Assembly (NCBI GenBank): GCA_030562215.1
Contig: JAUPFL010000001.1
Location: forward strand, 2,964,501 to 3,028,500
DNA: 64,000 nt
Reading direction: 5' to 3'
From: Peribacillus frigoritolerans
GTDB taxonomy: Bacteria; Bacillota; Bacilli; Bacillales; DSM-1321
Part shown: piece by piece, positions 28,584 through 37,583 of the stretch
Layout of the letters: each line of letters begins with the position of its first letter
Position numbering within the stretch: position 1 is the first letter of the stretch
Notes under the pieces: model-generated
Told to the model about the DNA's origin: nothing
Databases searched by the model: none
The model's input: only the letters and a program-made list of their open reading frames with translations
Program-made: the position numbers and the translations under genes

Positions 28584-29813
28584 ATGTGTAAAGCCATGTA
28601 TCACAATCATGATCATTTAAGATTATCTGGTGAGCCAAAAGAATGTAATAATCCTTTTCTACATGACTTTAATACAGTATTAAAATCACAACAACTTCAA
28701 GTGTTGTCAGAAAAAACTCAGTTAATCCCTAGTTCTAAAAATTGTAATAATCGGTTATCCCACAGTATTGATGTTTGTAATGTTTCAAGCTTAATTGTGG
28801 ATTACCTTAATATCAGTATGAAAAAGAATAATATTTCGCTAATTAATAAGGATTTGGTTAAAGCAATTAGTCTGGCCCATGATATTGGACATCCTCCGTT
28901 TGGTCATACAGGTGAACGTTCTTTAGACACCATTATGGCTAGAAAGGGAGGCTTTGAATCAAATGCGCAGACTATTAAAATGTTAGTCAACAGTCAGTTT
29001 AATGGAACCTTTAGAACATTGACTTCGTTATTAAAACATAAACGAATAATTCCTGAAGTTAGAGAAGAGTATACGGGGTTGATTAAAGGATATTACGGAT
29101 ATATGGCTACTACTCTAGAACCAATATTCTCATTATATCAGGAGAGTGTTTTGGAACAAGGGATTGTAGACATAGCAGACACACTATCATATGTAATTTC
29201 GGATATTAAAGATCTTATTGAGTTTTTTGGAAAAATAAAATTTTCACAATTAATCAATGCTCATTTTACAAATAGTGTAGTTTTTGATGAAGCAAGGCAT
29301 GCTTTTACAAATTTAAGTACAACAGAATTACGTCACTTAGTACTTAATACTATAAAAGATATTAATGAAAATGTTCTTAAAGGATTATTAAAAAGTAATA
29401 TTAAAAGAAAGTCCATGCACGAGAAGTCTATAATTAATGGTTTTATAAGTAACATATCTATTGAAATAAATGTTCAAAAACCAATGTATAGTAAATTGAA
29501 AATTCCTATACAGGATCAATTGAAACTTTTTTTACTAAATCAAATTACGCGTAAGTGCTTCTTAGAGCGAGAAATTAATTTAGAAATTGATAGGAAGATA
29601 GATAATCTAATGAATAGAACTTTTGAATACCTGTTTTATTTAAATACTGAGGTATCTATGTTTCCTTTCGAAAAGCAAGCAGTTCATAAAGTGGTCAATA
29701 CCTCTAGTGATATTGATAAAGCAAGATATGTTTGTGATTTAATATGTCATTTATCAGAGAAACAAATTATAAATCTTACAAATAATTTAGAAGAAAAAAT
29801 AATTTCAATTTAG
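28584..29813 (+). CDS. HD-domain dGTP triphosphohydrolase-like protein
   Basis: About 409 residues. dGTPases split dGTP into deoxyguanosine and tripolyphosphate. Family order is present: N-terminal PFLHDFNTVLKSQQLQVLSE followed by KTQLIP, HD motif first His in RLSHSIDVCNVSSLIVDYL, HD in AISLAHDIGHPPFGHTGERS, FESNAQTIKML, LLKHKRI, and last metal Asp in GIVDIADTLSYVISDIKDLI. ATG 28584 is chosen because GAAGGGA sits 9 bases upstream. The C-terminal third is divergent. The gene is intact and very AT-rich (13 G/C in the 60 bases from 29221), unlike flanking core genes. It is first in the riboswitch-led cluster, 15 bases before the P450. Activity on other purine (deoxy)nucleotides is possible. Confidence 0.85.
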   Translation: MCKAMYHNHDHLRLSGEPKECNNPFLHDFNTVLKSQQLQVLSEKTQLIPSSKNCNNRLSHSIDVCNVSSLIVDYLNISMKKNNISLINKDLVKAISLAHDIGHPPFGHTGERSLDTIMARKGGFESNAQTIKMLVNSQFNGTFRTLTSLLKHKRIIPEVREEYTGLIKGYYGYMATTLEPIFSLYQESVLEQGIVDIADTLSYVISDIKDLIEFFGKIKFSQLINAHFTNSVVFDEARHAFTNLSTTELRHLVLNTIKDINENVLKGLLKSNIKRKSMHEKSIINGFISNISIEINVQKPMYSKLKIPIQDQLKLFLLNQITRKCFLEREINLEIDRKIDNLMNRTFEYLFYLNTEVSMFPFEKQAVHKVVNTSSDIDKARYVCDLICHLSEKQIINLTNNLEEKIISI

Positions 29814-29828
29814 TAGGAGGAAGTAAAA

Positions 29829-31084
29829 ATGAGTGTTACCGAGAAACAATCATTAGAACAGTTAAGTGTATATAGCAAGGAGTATTTTGAGAATCGTTAT
29901 ACATATTACGAGCATTTAAGAAACGAAGCACCTGTGTACTGGAATGAAGAGATGAAATCATGGTTTATTACAAGATATGAGGATGTTTCTAAGAATTTAC
30001 CAGGAGAAAAATTCATTTCAACTCCTGTTATTCCAAATAAAATGAGTAACCTTGCTGAAGGAGAAGATAAACATTTTAGCGATATTATAGATATAATTAA
30101 GACGTGGATGGTGTATAATAATCGCCCTATTCATACACAGCTTAGAGGGTACATGAATAGAGCATTTTTAGTGAGTGAAATAGAGCTTATTACACCTGAA
30201 ATAAAAAGATTGTTTCAGATACTATCGATAAAGTAGTAGAAAGTAATACTAGTTCTTTTGATTTTGTTGAAGAAATTGCCCATCCTATCCCGGCAATGGT
30301 TCTATGTAAGATGCTGGGGATTCCAGGAGAAGAAGTTGAAAGGTTTATTAAGTGGTCTGATGACCTCGCATTATTCATGCAAGATTTTGTAGTATCTCAT
30401 GTTCCTAGCAAGGAAATTAGTGAACAAGTCAGAGGAAGTGTAAAAGAAATTTATGCCTATCTTTCTGAAGCAATTGCAGAAAGAAGAAAAGACAAGAAAA
30501 ATGACTTATTAAGTCGCCTAATCTCTGATACTCCTGGTGTAGATGGGGAATTAACTGATGAACAACTAATTGCTCAAACGATGCATTTAATATTTGGTGG
30601 CCATAAAATCCCTCAATTTGTACTAAGTAATACTTTACATTTATTGTTTGAAAACAAAAGTGTACTTGATACCCTAAAGCAGGATAAGTCACTCCTATCA
30701 AAAGCGTTAGATGAAACAATGAGATTAGAGGGGCCAATTCAATATATTATTAGACATGCAGCAGAGGATATTGAAATACACGGTCAGCAAATTAAGAAGA
30801 ACGATTCGGTATACTTCTTTTTAGCATCGGCTGGTAGGGATGAGAGAGTATTTGAAAATCCTAATGTAATGGATATAAATAGAACAGGTTTCCGCCATGT
30901 TGCTTTCGGTGGGGGATACCATACTTGTATAGCAGCAGCTTTTGCTCGTGCAGAGATTGTTGAAATTCTTAAAGAAGTTCTAACACGTTTCCCTAATATT
31001 GAAGCGTTATATGATTTAGAAAAACCAACTTGGTCTTCTAATCCTACTTTTACAGGAATTGCAAAGATGCCAGTAAGATACTAG
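29829..31084 (+). CDS. Cytochrome P450 with atypical I-helix, one frameshift
   Basis: About 418 residues after adding one T in the T run near 30217 (KRLF / SDTIDKVVESN). Heme-binding loop FGGGYHTCIAAAFARAE carries the Cys ligand; K-helix ExxR is ETMR (LDETMRLEGPIQYIIRH); the meander region SAGRDERVFENP is normal. The I-helix reads LIFGGHKIPQFVLS, where class members have GGxE/D-T-T/S: the acid/alcohol pair for O2 activation is replaced by H-K-I-P. AGGAGG sits before ATG 29829. Soluble bacterial type needing ferredoxin or flavodoxin partners, none encoded nearby. The neighbours suggest a modified purine (nucleoside) substrate, which is inference. Confidence 0.85.
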
Positions 31085-31122
31085 GAAATAAGATTTTTAG
31101 AGAATCGGTATTAGAGATTTTT

Positions 31123-31168
31123 CGCAAAATAAGAATAGAATTTAAAAGTCTATTCTTATTTTGCGTGT
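31123..31168 (+). terminator. Perfect hairpin between P450 and hydrolase genes
   Basis: CGCAAAATAAGAATAG (31123-31138) pairs fully with CTATTCTTATTTTGCG (31150-31165), followed by TGTTTAG. It may terminate or stabilise the dGTPase-P450 transcript and so make the last three genes a second unit. Confidence 0.65.
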
Positions 31169-31255
31169 TTAGTTCATGCCCTTCCTAGTAGCATTATTTT
31201 AAAATTTTTATATATTAACGTAATGCCAATTATATTTTATTTGGAGGTGTACATA

Positions 31256-31891
31256 GTGGAAGATCGTAGGGATAGGATAGCTATTTTAGTTATTCATGAG
31301 ATATATGGGCTCAACGCTCATATTAAAGATATTTGTGCGAATTTAAAGCAGCTGAATTATACTGTTATAAGCCCGAACTTGCTGGAGAAGGTTGAGTATT
31401 ATACGTACAAAGAGGAAAACAAGGCGTACTTACATTTTGTTAAAGAAATTGGTTTTGAAGTAGCAGCAGAAAAAGTAAAAGTTCTAGCAAGAAAATTGAG
31501 ATCTGAATTTTCAGAATTATACATATTAGGTTTTAGTGTAGGAGCCACTATAGCGTGGCTATGTAGTAATGAATTTAACTTATTTAATGGTGCTATTGGA
31601 TTTTATGGTTCGAGAATAAGGGATTACTTAAGTGTTACACCAAAATGTAAAACCTTATTATTCTTTCCTGAAAAAGAAAAATCATTTGACCCTAATGAAA
31701 TTATCAAAGAGTTAGAAGAGAAAAATAGCACCCAGGTAATAAAGGTAAGTAGTAAACATGGTTTTATGGATAAATTAACATCTAATTACAACGAGAACGA
31801 TTTTAAATTGTGTTTCAAAATAATGAATAAATTTATTTTGGAACAAGGTAATAAGAAAGATCAAATTTATTTTAAACATGGAGAAATATAA
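31256..31891 (+). CDS. Dienelactone-hydrolase-like alpha/beta hydrolase
   Basis: 211 residues from GTG 31256, 8 bases after GGAGG. The order matches the dienelactone hydrolase family: IAILVIHEIYGLNAHIKDIC (Glu/Gly turn), nucleophile elbow LGFSVGATIAW, FYGSRIRDY and late His in SSKHGFMDKL. The nucleophile is Ser, where classical DLH uses Cys. The protein is cytoplasmic. Its stop overlaps the start of the next gene by one base (TAATG), so they are translated together. It might cleave an ester or lactone in the product of the pathway or act in self-protection. Confidence 0.8.
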   Translation: MEDRRDRIAILVIHEIYGLNAHIKDICANLKQLNYTVISPNLLEKVEYYTYKEENKAYLHFVKEIGFEVAAEKVKVLARKLRSEFSELYILGFSVGATIAWLCSNEFNLFNGAIGFYGSRIRDYLSVTPKCKTLLFFPEKEKSFDPNEIIKELEEKNSTQVIKVSSKHGFMDKLTSNYNENDFKLCFKIMNKFILEQGNKKDQIYFKHGEI

Positions 31892-33090
31892 TGACTAACC
31901 AAAGATGGATGTCTTTACAGTTTTTTGGATTTTTCTTTACCTTTGGAATTTTTGTACCTTATTGGTCTTCTTGGCTAATTTTAAGTAAAGGTTTTACGGC
32001 TGATGAAGCTGGTCTTATTATTGCTATGGGTCTAATAACAAGGGCAATAACAACATTTTTTATATTCCCACTTGCATGTAGATATATAACTTTAGCTCAA
32101 TTAAATCGGATAGTTCCCTTAGCATCTGTCGTATTAATAATAGTTTTGATACCTTTAGATAATGTAATGTCAGTTGTTTTAATCACTATATTATTAAGCC
32201 TAATTTATCCAATGCCTTTAGCAATGCACGAAGCTATGGCGTCCACACTTATTAGAGAAAGTGGAATACAGTATGGAAAAAGTAGATCTTACGGATCCAT
32301 TGGATATATTATTTCTTTGTCATTAACAGGGGTAATAATTTCATTAAAAGATGAAACCGTTATTATTTACTTAATGATTATTGGGTGTATCATGTTTGTT
32401 TTAATTGCATCATTTAACGCTCCTGTACCTTTAAAAACAAAAATCGCATTAAACAAAGTACCATCTTTTCATCTTTTTAAATCTAAGTCATTTTTGCTAA
32501 TTTTAGCTATGTGCAGTATCATCAAGCTGCTCATGCCGCATATTATAGTTACGCTGTTTTATTTTTAAAAACTATTGGTATAAAAACTAGTTTTACAGGG
32601 ATTATACTAATTATTGCTGTAATTTCTGAAATAGTCTTTTTCTATGTATCTGATACCTTATTTAAGAAACAATCAGTTCCTAAATTACTGATGTATAGTA
32701 TTAGTGCTTCCATTATAAGGTGGTTATTAATAGCTTGTTTTAACAATATTTCAGTCTTTATATTTTCACAGCTTTTACATTCTATTACTTTTGGACTTAC
32801 TCAGTTTGCATTTGTTAAATATTTAGATGAACATGTAGAAAATAAATACTTTCCTTTTGCTCATGGAATCTATGCTGCTCTTGCTTTAAGCTTAGGCAGT
32901 GGGATATTAACTATAGTTAGTGGGTATCTATATTCCATTTCTCCATCTTTTTCTTTTTAGGTATGGCATTAATCTGTGTTCCCTGTTTGATTCTATGCTA
33001 TTCATTAAGTTTAGTACTTAACTTAAATGATAAAAATAAAAACTTGCAAGTTAATATTGTGGGAGAGGTGAAGAAGAATGCTACTAACTG
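31891..33090 (+). pseudogene. MFS transporter (MFS_1-like, HcaT/nucleoside-symporter type), two frameshifts
   Basis: About 400 residues and 12 TM after repair. N-terminus FFFTFGIFVPYWSSWLILSK GF and AIGLI-like segments, SRSYGSIGYIISLSL in the middle and SIIKAAHAAYYSYAVLFLKT after the first break form the pattern of MFS_1-like carriers that include phenylpropionate (HcaT) and nucleoside symporters. Breaks near 32520 (A run) and near 32957 (T run, restoring FFLGMALICVPCLILCYSL). Both look like single-base losses. The end overlaps the next gene by 13 bases. The likely role is import or export of the cluster's small molecule. Confidence 0.78.
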
Positions 33091-33503
33091 AGGAAAGACT
33101 ATATAACACTGGTAATCATAGGGGATATAATGGAGTTATCCGAACTGATGTTCATAAAATCAATCAAGAACAAACGATTAGATTGAAATTTATCAGTTCA
33201 AATTCATCGAGAAACCAGGGAATAGCACTTATAACAACTAATGGAATTTCAATTCAGGATCAATTAGAACAAAAATCAGCTGTTATATGGAAGAACGAAC
33301 ATTCATCTGAGCTAATCTTAAATTGTTCCAAGGGTGTTTTAAATGTTTTTAATGTATGGGAAGAAGAACGAATGATAGGATATCATGATTCCCAATCTGG
33401 AATGAAATTAAGGAAAGAAAAAGGTGTATACATATATAGTTGTAATGATTTTTCTTTAAGAAGTAATTTTACTTCTTTAGTGTTCTCTATTCAAATATTA
33501 TAG
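33078..33503 (+). CDS. Unknown protein at the end of the riboswitch cluster
   Basis: 141 residues, intact, no signal or TM. ATG 33078 with GGAGAGGTG upstream, inside the 3' end of the transporter gene, so it is translationally coupled and belongs to the cluster. Alternating hydrophobic/polar stretches (TIRLKFISSN, IALITTNGISIQDQLEQ, SSELILNCSKGVLNVFNVWE, GVYIYSCNDFSLRS, SLVFSIQIL) suggest an all-beta sandwich. The family was not recognised. It could be a binding protein or a lyase/cyclase-like accessory, but nothing decides. Confidence 0.7.
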   Translation: MLLTEERLYNTGNHRGYNGVIRTDVHKINQEQTIRLKFISSNSSRNQGIALITTNGISIQDQLEQKSAVIWKNEHSSELILNCSKGVLNVFNVWEEERMIGYHDSQSGMKLRKEKGVYIYSCNDFSLRSNFTSLVFSIQIL

Positions 33504-33673
33504 GATTTGTTCGTTTTACTGACCGTAAAGTAAAGTAACAAAAGTACTATAGTTATGGTAATGATTTGGGATATGTTTTTTGAATTTGCCAGGTAACAGA
33601 CAAATTATTAATCCATGGGCAGGGGATTACAATAACAGTGGTTTTTGTTATTTTCTTAGATAATAACCAGTTA

Positions 33674-33720
33674 AAAAGAAGTGATAATAAAGTTAAAGCA
33701 ACTTTATTATCACTTCTTTT
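33674..33720. terminator. Perfect 21-bp hairpin ending the cluster
   Basis: AAAAGAAGTGATAATAAAGTT (33674-33694) pairs with 33700-33720 without mismatch around AAAGC. The T tail CTTCTTTT follows on the plus strand. It marks the right end of the cluster. Confidence 0.75.
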
Positions 33721-33977
33721 CCTTTTGTCTTTTTGGTTACTTCCATACTAATTAATTATGCCTATCTTTTTGAACGATAAGAGGTAGACCTCTTCTCTTC
33801 AATTCTTTTTCTAGAACAAGGATAAGAAAATCCAAATAAAGAACAGGTCAAAGCCCCAAACTGGAAACCATTATGAGTATACTTAAGGATATTTGTTACT
33901 CAACAATCGGGCGCGATTATGGAAGATTAGGCTCTCTAAATAAATGGTAGCTTTTCATAAATTTTCTTGTGTCACAA
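33721..33977. other. Intergenic region without gene
   Basis: Follows the cluster. Contains a degenerate piece of the short dispersed repeat (CGGGCGCGATTATGGAAG at about 33910) and no convincing frame. Confidence 0.4.
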
Positions 33978-34012
33978 ATCTCAAAAACGATTGTTTTTGA
34001 GACTTTTTATTT
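33978..34012. terminator. Rho-independent terminator
   Basis: TCTCAAAAAC/GTTTTTGAGA with GATT loop, then CTTTTTATTTT. No intact gene directly upstream; possibly left from a lost gene. Confidence 0.7.
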
Positions 34013-34141
34013 TGAACTAATTTTGAACGATTTAATAACCTTTTTGATGTTTAAATCATTGCTCAAAATCTATATGTCTATAACTACCGTTTTTGGTACC
34101 CTAATTGTTTATGTAAACATCAATATTCATTTACTTTAATA

Positions 34142-34339
34142 ATGTTGGTGATTGGATTCTTTGGTATGGCTGTAACATTTATCATTTATCCTGAAGTCTC
34201 AACGTTTCGTTTATTAATGATAACAGGAATTATTTTATCTTTGATTTTCGCTGGATTCAGCGAAAAGGGTTTGGAAAGGGTATCTTTAGGTCTTAGTATT
34301 TTAGTTGGTTTATTTTACTTTATTGGTATGAAGCAATGA
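34142..34339 (+). CDS. Small hypothetical membrane protein
   Basis: 65 residues with two or three hydrophobic segments (VIGFFGMAVTFIIYP, LLMITGIILSLIFAGF, LGLSILVGLFYFIGM). No clear ribosome site in front of ATG 34142, so it may be the C-terminal part of a slightly longer, damaged gene. Family not recognised. Confidence 0.5.
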   Translation: MLVIGFFGMAVTFIIYPEVSTFRLLMITGIILSLIFAGFSEKGLERVSLGLSILVGLFYFIGMKQ

Positions 34340-34371
34340 GATTTTTATTTCAAATGTTTATTTAATTATAG

Positions 34372-34415
34372 GGTGCTTTACTTCAATAAGGCTTCGGCAG
34401 CTCTTTTTGCATGAA
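34372..34415 (+). repeat. Short dispersed repeat (GGGTGCTTTACTTCAATAAG type)
   Basis: The first 20 bases are identical to the copy at 17166, followed by a variable stem GGCTTCGGCAGCT and a T run. Probably also acts as a weak terminator for the membrane protein gene. Confidence 0.6.
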
Positions 34416-34495
34416 AACACAATTGTAAAAAAGCCATGCTAAAATAAACCCTCCGTATTCTCATTTTTTTGGATGGACGTAAATGTACTATGACG

Positions 34496-34693
34496 TTATT
34501 TTAACTGGTTATGCAGTTTGTATGGAGCGATTGTATAGCCTTTCTTTTTTAGGTATTCGCTTATTTTTAATTCATTGTTATTTTGTTTTTCTTCAAGGTA
34601 ATTTGAGACTAGTTCATGATAAGGTTCTCCTGTTTTTAAGATGTTGTAAGTAATCGTTAATAATAAATGGGCAGAAGCGATTCGTCCCTTCAT
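34496..34693 (-). pseudogene. IS110-type transposase, C-terminal remnant
   Basis: The frame KGRIASAHLLLTITYNILKT, then GEPYHELVSNYLEEKQ and YLKKKGYTI matches the extreme C-terminus of IS110-family transposases (..A...L..IY..LKT..PY.ELG.DYL........L.K.GY.V). Only about 60 residues remain; the DEDD catalytic part and Ser domain are absent, and upstream frames are broken. A sign of past transposition at the edge of the AT-rich island. Confidence 0.55.
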
Positions 34694-34986
34694 TTTTCCT
34701 TGCCGTTTGGTAAACCTTTTTCGATGTTAAGCAATTCGATTATTTTGTCCCTTGATGTTGCTAATACACACTCTACGGCCATCGTTTTTAATGCTTTATT
34801 TCCTTTCACTTATAAATTAATAGATGCTCCAATCCGGATTGTGTACTTTTATTTATTGATGAAAATGGAAGACGCAGGTGGTGTTCAATGAAAATATGTG
34901 GAAACAAAAAAAGCAGCAGGTCCCAACAAAGTAAATCCGATGATTGATGAAGAACAGACTTATTTCAAGAGTCGTTTTTTGTATAC
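34694..34986. other. Region upstream of the IS110 relic, no intact gene
   Basis: Presumably further decayed transposon or flanking sequence. A short plus-strand frame (about 34667-34891) has no ribosome site and is antisense to the relic, so it is not called. Confidence 0.35.
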
Positions 34987-35031
34987 AACATAACTAACCT
35001 TTAAAATATATATTGACAGGTTAGTTATGTT
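34987..35031. promoter_or_regulatory. 14-bp inverted repeat, likely operator
   Basis: AACATAACTAACCT (34987-35000) and its exact reverse complement AGGTTAGTTATGTT (35018-35031) are separated by 17 bases. The arms recall operators of TetR- or BirA-type repressors (TAACTAACC/GGTTAGTTA). A TTGACA is embedded at 35013-35018. Just downstream is AAAGGAGGGG followed by an ATG at 35067 whose frame stops after 8 codons, so the regulated gene may have been lost. Confidence 0.55.
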
Positions 35032-35267
35032 GATTTAAAGTAAAAAATAGGTAAAGGAGGGGAATATGGGGCGCGCTACAACAGTAAAGTGAAAAAGAAG
35101 CACAATTATTTCAGGTACGTTATTTAGCTAAAATGAAAGGGAAAGTGAGAAGTCCATTAATGATAAATGTAAGTACAGGATAACCGGGTTAAACTGTAGA
35201 CTTTTAACCATTTTGCGTTAGTACTTTTACATTTGGATATGATTAAGAATGTTCAGGAGGGAATAAA

Positions 35268-35768
35268 GTGGAAAACTATATTTTTAAACAATTAAGATTT
35301 GTTCGGGATAATACGATTGGTCATGTGGCAGAAATAAATGATGAGATATCACTTTCCATTCCAGAAGGATTCAATAACAATATTAAATGGAATCTCGGGC
35401 ATATATATGTCGTGCAAGAAATATTCGCCTTTCATTTCATTGGAGAAGAAATGAAGATACCAGATCAATTTACAGAATTATTCAGTCCAGGCACTAAACC
35501 AAGCGATTGGGCAGAAGAGGTGCCACCAATTCATGAATTAATCTTATTGCTCGAAAATCAAGTCCGTAGGATTGAGCAAGCATTGAGATTTAGAATGAAA
35601 GAAGATGTAGAACAACCTTATACAACATCCACAGGTCTCACATTATCAACAGTAGAAGAATTCCTTAGCTTTTGTTTATACCATGAAGGCATGCACTTTG
35701 ATGCGATTAAATCAATCAAACGAATTATTCAAAGTGGGAGAAAGAGTGAAGTATTTAGAGATAAATAA
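35268..35768 (+). CDS. DinB family protein (DinB_2)
   Basis: 166 residues, intact. GTG 35268, 6 bases after GGAGGG. Metal histidines: NLGHIYVVQE (about 46) and LYHEGMHFDAI (about 145-150). Also the shared motif SPGTKPSDWAEEVPPIHELI, paralogous to NGTKPADWTGNIPAMDELV of the DinB protein at 17397. The enzyme class (thiol- or maleylpyruvate-type transferases) is inferred only at fold level. Confidence 0.85.
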   Translation: MENYIFKQLRFVRDNTIGHVAEINDEISLSIPEGFNNNIKWNLGHIYVVQEIFAFHFIGEEMKIPDQFTELFSPGTKPSDWAEEVPPIHELILLLENQVRRIEQALRFRMKEDVEQPYTTSTGLTLSTVEEFLSFCLYHEGMHFDAIKSIKRIIQSGRKSEVFRDK

Positions 35769-36389
35769 AAGTATTAGTTTTAAGATCTTAATTTTTAAAA
35801 TAACTTTATTTTAACACCCTCTGTTAAAGTAAACAGTGTTATGCATTTTTCCCCTTAAATTAAACGAATTTTTTTTCACACAACATTAAATTTTCAATGA
35901 TTCAAATCAATCTATGGATTAACATAGGTAATCCATGAACAGGTACATGGGTAATATCATTTGTTTCGATTATGTAAAAAGTTAAGATTAAATTAGTAAT
36001 ATTCATGTTGGTTAGCTGTCTGATTCTTTTTGTACCAGAAACACCATTCTTATCAGTAATTAATCCCCCCAGAATGCTATTGAATCTAGGGGATTCCAAT
36101 GAAACGGAATAGACAATTATATTAAATAAATGTAAAAATTTGTTAAATATAATCAATTGGGATAATTATATATTTCCAGTTATATAATCAACCTTGGGTA
36201 AAAAGGAAAGATGACTTGACGATAAGAAGCGCTAAAAAGTCCTAAAGTATAATGGTAATTTGACTTACATGATCCGGTATTCCGATGTTTCTGCAACAAA
36301 TCAATATCAAGTACATTTGAGGAACTTTTTATGCGCTTTTTTATTTCCTTTTTATTCAAAACAAATTTACCTTTCTGGAGGAATGTAAA
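35769..36389. other. AT-rich intergenic region with two hairpins
   Basis: Hairpin AACAC..CTGTT / AACAGTGTT near 35810-35842 probably ends the DinB transcript. A second one, AATCCCC/GGGGATT, lies at 36063-36096. No frame with a ribosome site except the Met-rich peptide that follows. Confidence 0.4.
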
Positions 36390-36482
36390 ATGGAAAGGAT
36401 AAAAATGACGATGGATCAGATGTGTAACATGAACATGGAAATGGATCAAATGATGTCTAAAATGCAAGTGTGCGATTTTTAA
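36390..36482 (+). CDS. Methionine-rich small peptide (30 residues)
   Basis: ATG 36390 follows CTGGAGG with 10-base spacing. The sequence MERIKMTMDQMCNMNMEMDQ continues with MMSKMQVC and ends DF; ten of 30 residues are Met, plus two Cys. Such peptides can bind Cu(I). One base more or less near 36477 would add a further Met-rich tail (MMTSMMNND), so the gene may be longer than written. Family not recognised. Confidence 0.45.
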   Translation: MERIKMTMDQMCNMNMEMDQMMSKMQVCDF

Positions 36483-36782
36483 ATGATGACGTCTATGATG
36501 AACAATGATGGTTAGTATGAAAGAAAAATGCTAGTACATATTTAAGGGGTATCTTATCTTATTTGGATAAGGGCGCTTTTATATTCAGAAAATTATTACT
36601 ACCTCCATTTCATGGAGACTGTTTTTTTCAAACGAGTAAAAATAGATGAGGGATTTGTTATGAAAAGTCAACCCTTTCAAACTAGTCGCTAAATTAAAGC
36701 TTATTGAGCTGAATAGCAGGATAATGAAATACTTTTGGTAAATATAATTTTTGGTATAACTAAAAAGGAAGGATGATTCCAC

Positions 36783-37454
36783 ATGATAGGAAAAGAGAGT
36801 AAAAAACAGGAAATTTTAAAAGCGTACCAGTTCAGACATGCTTGCAAGGCATTTGATATCAACACAAAGATTTCGGATGAAGATTTTCACTTTATTTTGG
36901 AGATAGGAAGATTGTCCCCAAGTTCATTTGGCTTTGAACCGTGGAAGTTTGTCGTGATCCAGGATGCAGCGCTTCGCGAAAAATTAAAACATGTATCTGG
37001 CGGTGCCCAGGGACAACTTCCCACTGCCAGCCATTTTGTAGTTATATTGGCCAGAAGAAAAGAAGACTTAAGGCATGATTCCGCTCACGTGATCAAAATG
37101 ATGAAAGACATTCATCATATGCCTGAAGAAGTTGTGCAAGGTCTTTCCGGTTTCTACAAATACTTCGTCGAAACAGAACTCGAAGATAATGACCGTCTCA
37201 TTTTTGAATGGGCAAGTAAGCAAACTTATATAGCATTAGGAAACATGATGACAGCCGCGGCTCAAATCGGTATTGATTCCTGTCCGATCGAAGGTTTTGA
37301 TAAAAAGCAGGTAACAGATATTTTACAAAATGAGGGTATCATAAACATCAACGATTACGGTGTAGCCTGTATGGTTGCTTTCGGATATCGGCAAGAGGAT
37401 CCCAAACGTCCAAAAACAAGACAAAATCTTGATGAAATTGTTGAGTGGCGATAA
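36783..37454 (+). CDS. Nitroreductase family NAD(P)H-dependent oxidoreductase
   Basis: 223 residues, intact. FMN-dependent NfsB/YfkO-type enzyme that reduces nitro compounds or quinones. Landmarks: YQFRHACKAFD (phosphate-binding RxS-like N-terminal motif), LSPSSFGFEPWKFVVI (SS.N..PW type segment), ASHFVVILARRKEDL, QTYIALGNMMTAAAQIGIDS and PIEGFDKKQV, and GYRQEDPKRPKTRQNLDEIV at the end. AAGGAAGG lies upstream of ATG 36783. Monocistronic with a strong terminator downstream. Confidence 0.92.
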   Translation: MIGKESKKQEILKAYQFRHACKAFDINTKISDEDFHFILEIGRLSPSSFGFEPWKFVVIQDAALREKLKHVSGGAQGQLPTASHFVVILARRKEDLRHDSAHVIKMMKDIHHMPEEVVQGLSGFYKYFVETELEDNDRLIFEWASKQTYIALGNMMTAAAQIGIDSCPIEGFDKKQVTDILQNEGIININDYGVACMVAFGYRQEDPKRPKTRQNLDEIVEWR

Positions 37455-37583
37455 ACATAAGATAATATTTCTCAGCATCAGGGGACATGTTTCGCTTACA
37501 GGGGCTAATGTTTTACAGCACCTACCGAAAATGAATAAACTTTTTATAAAAGAATGATTGTAATAATTGAATTGAATATATTT

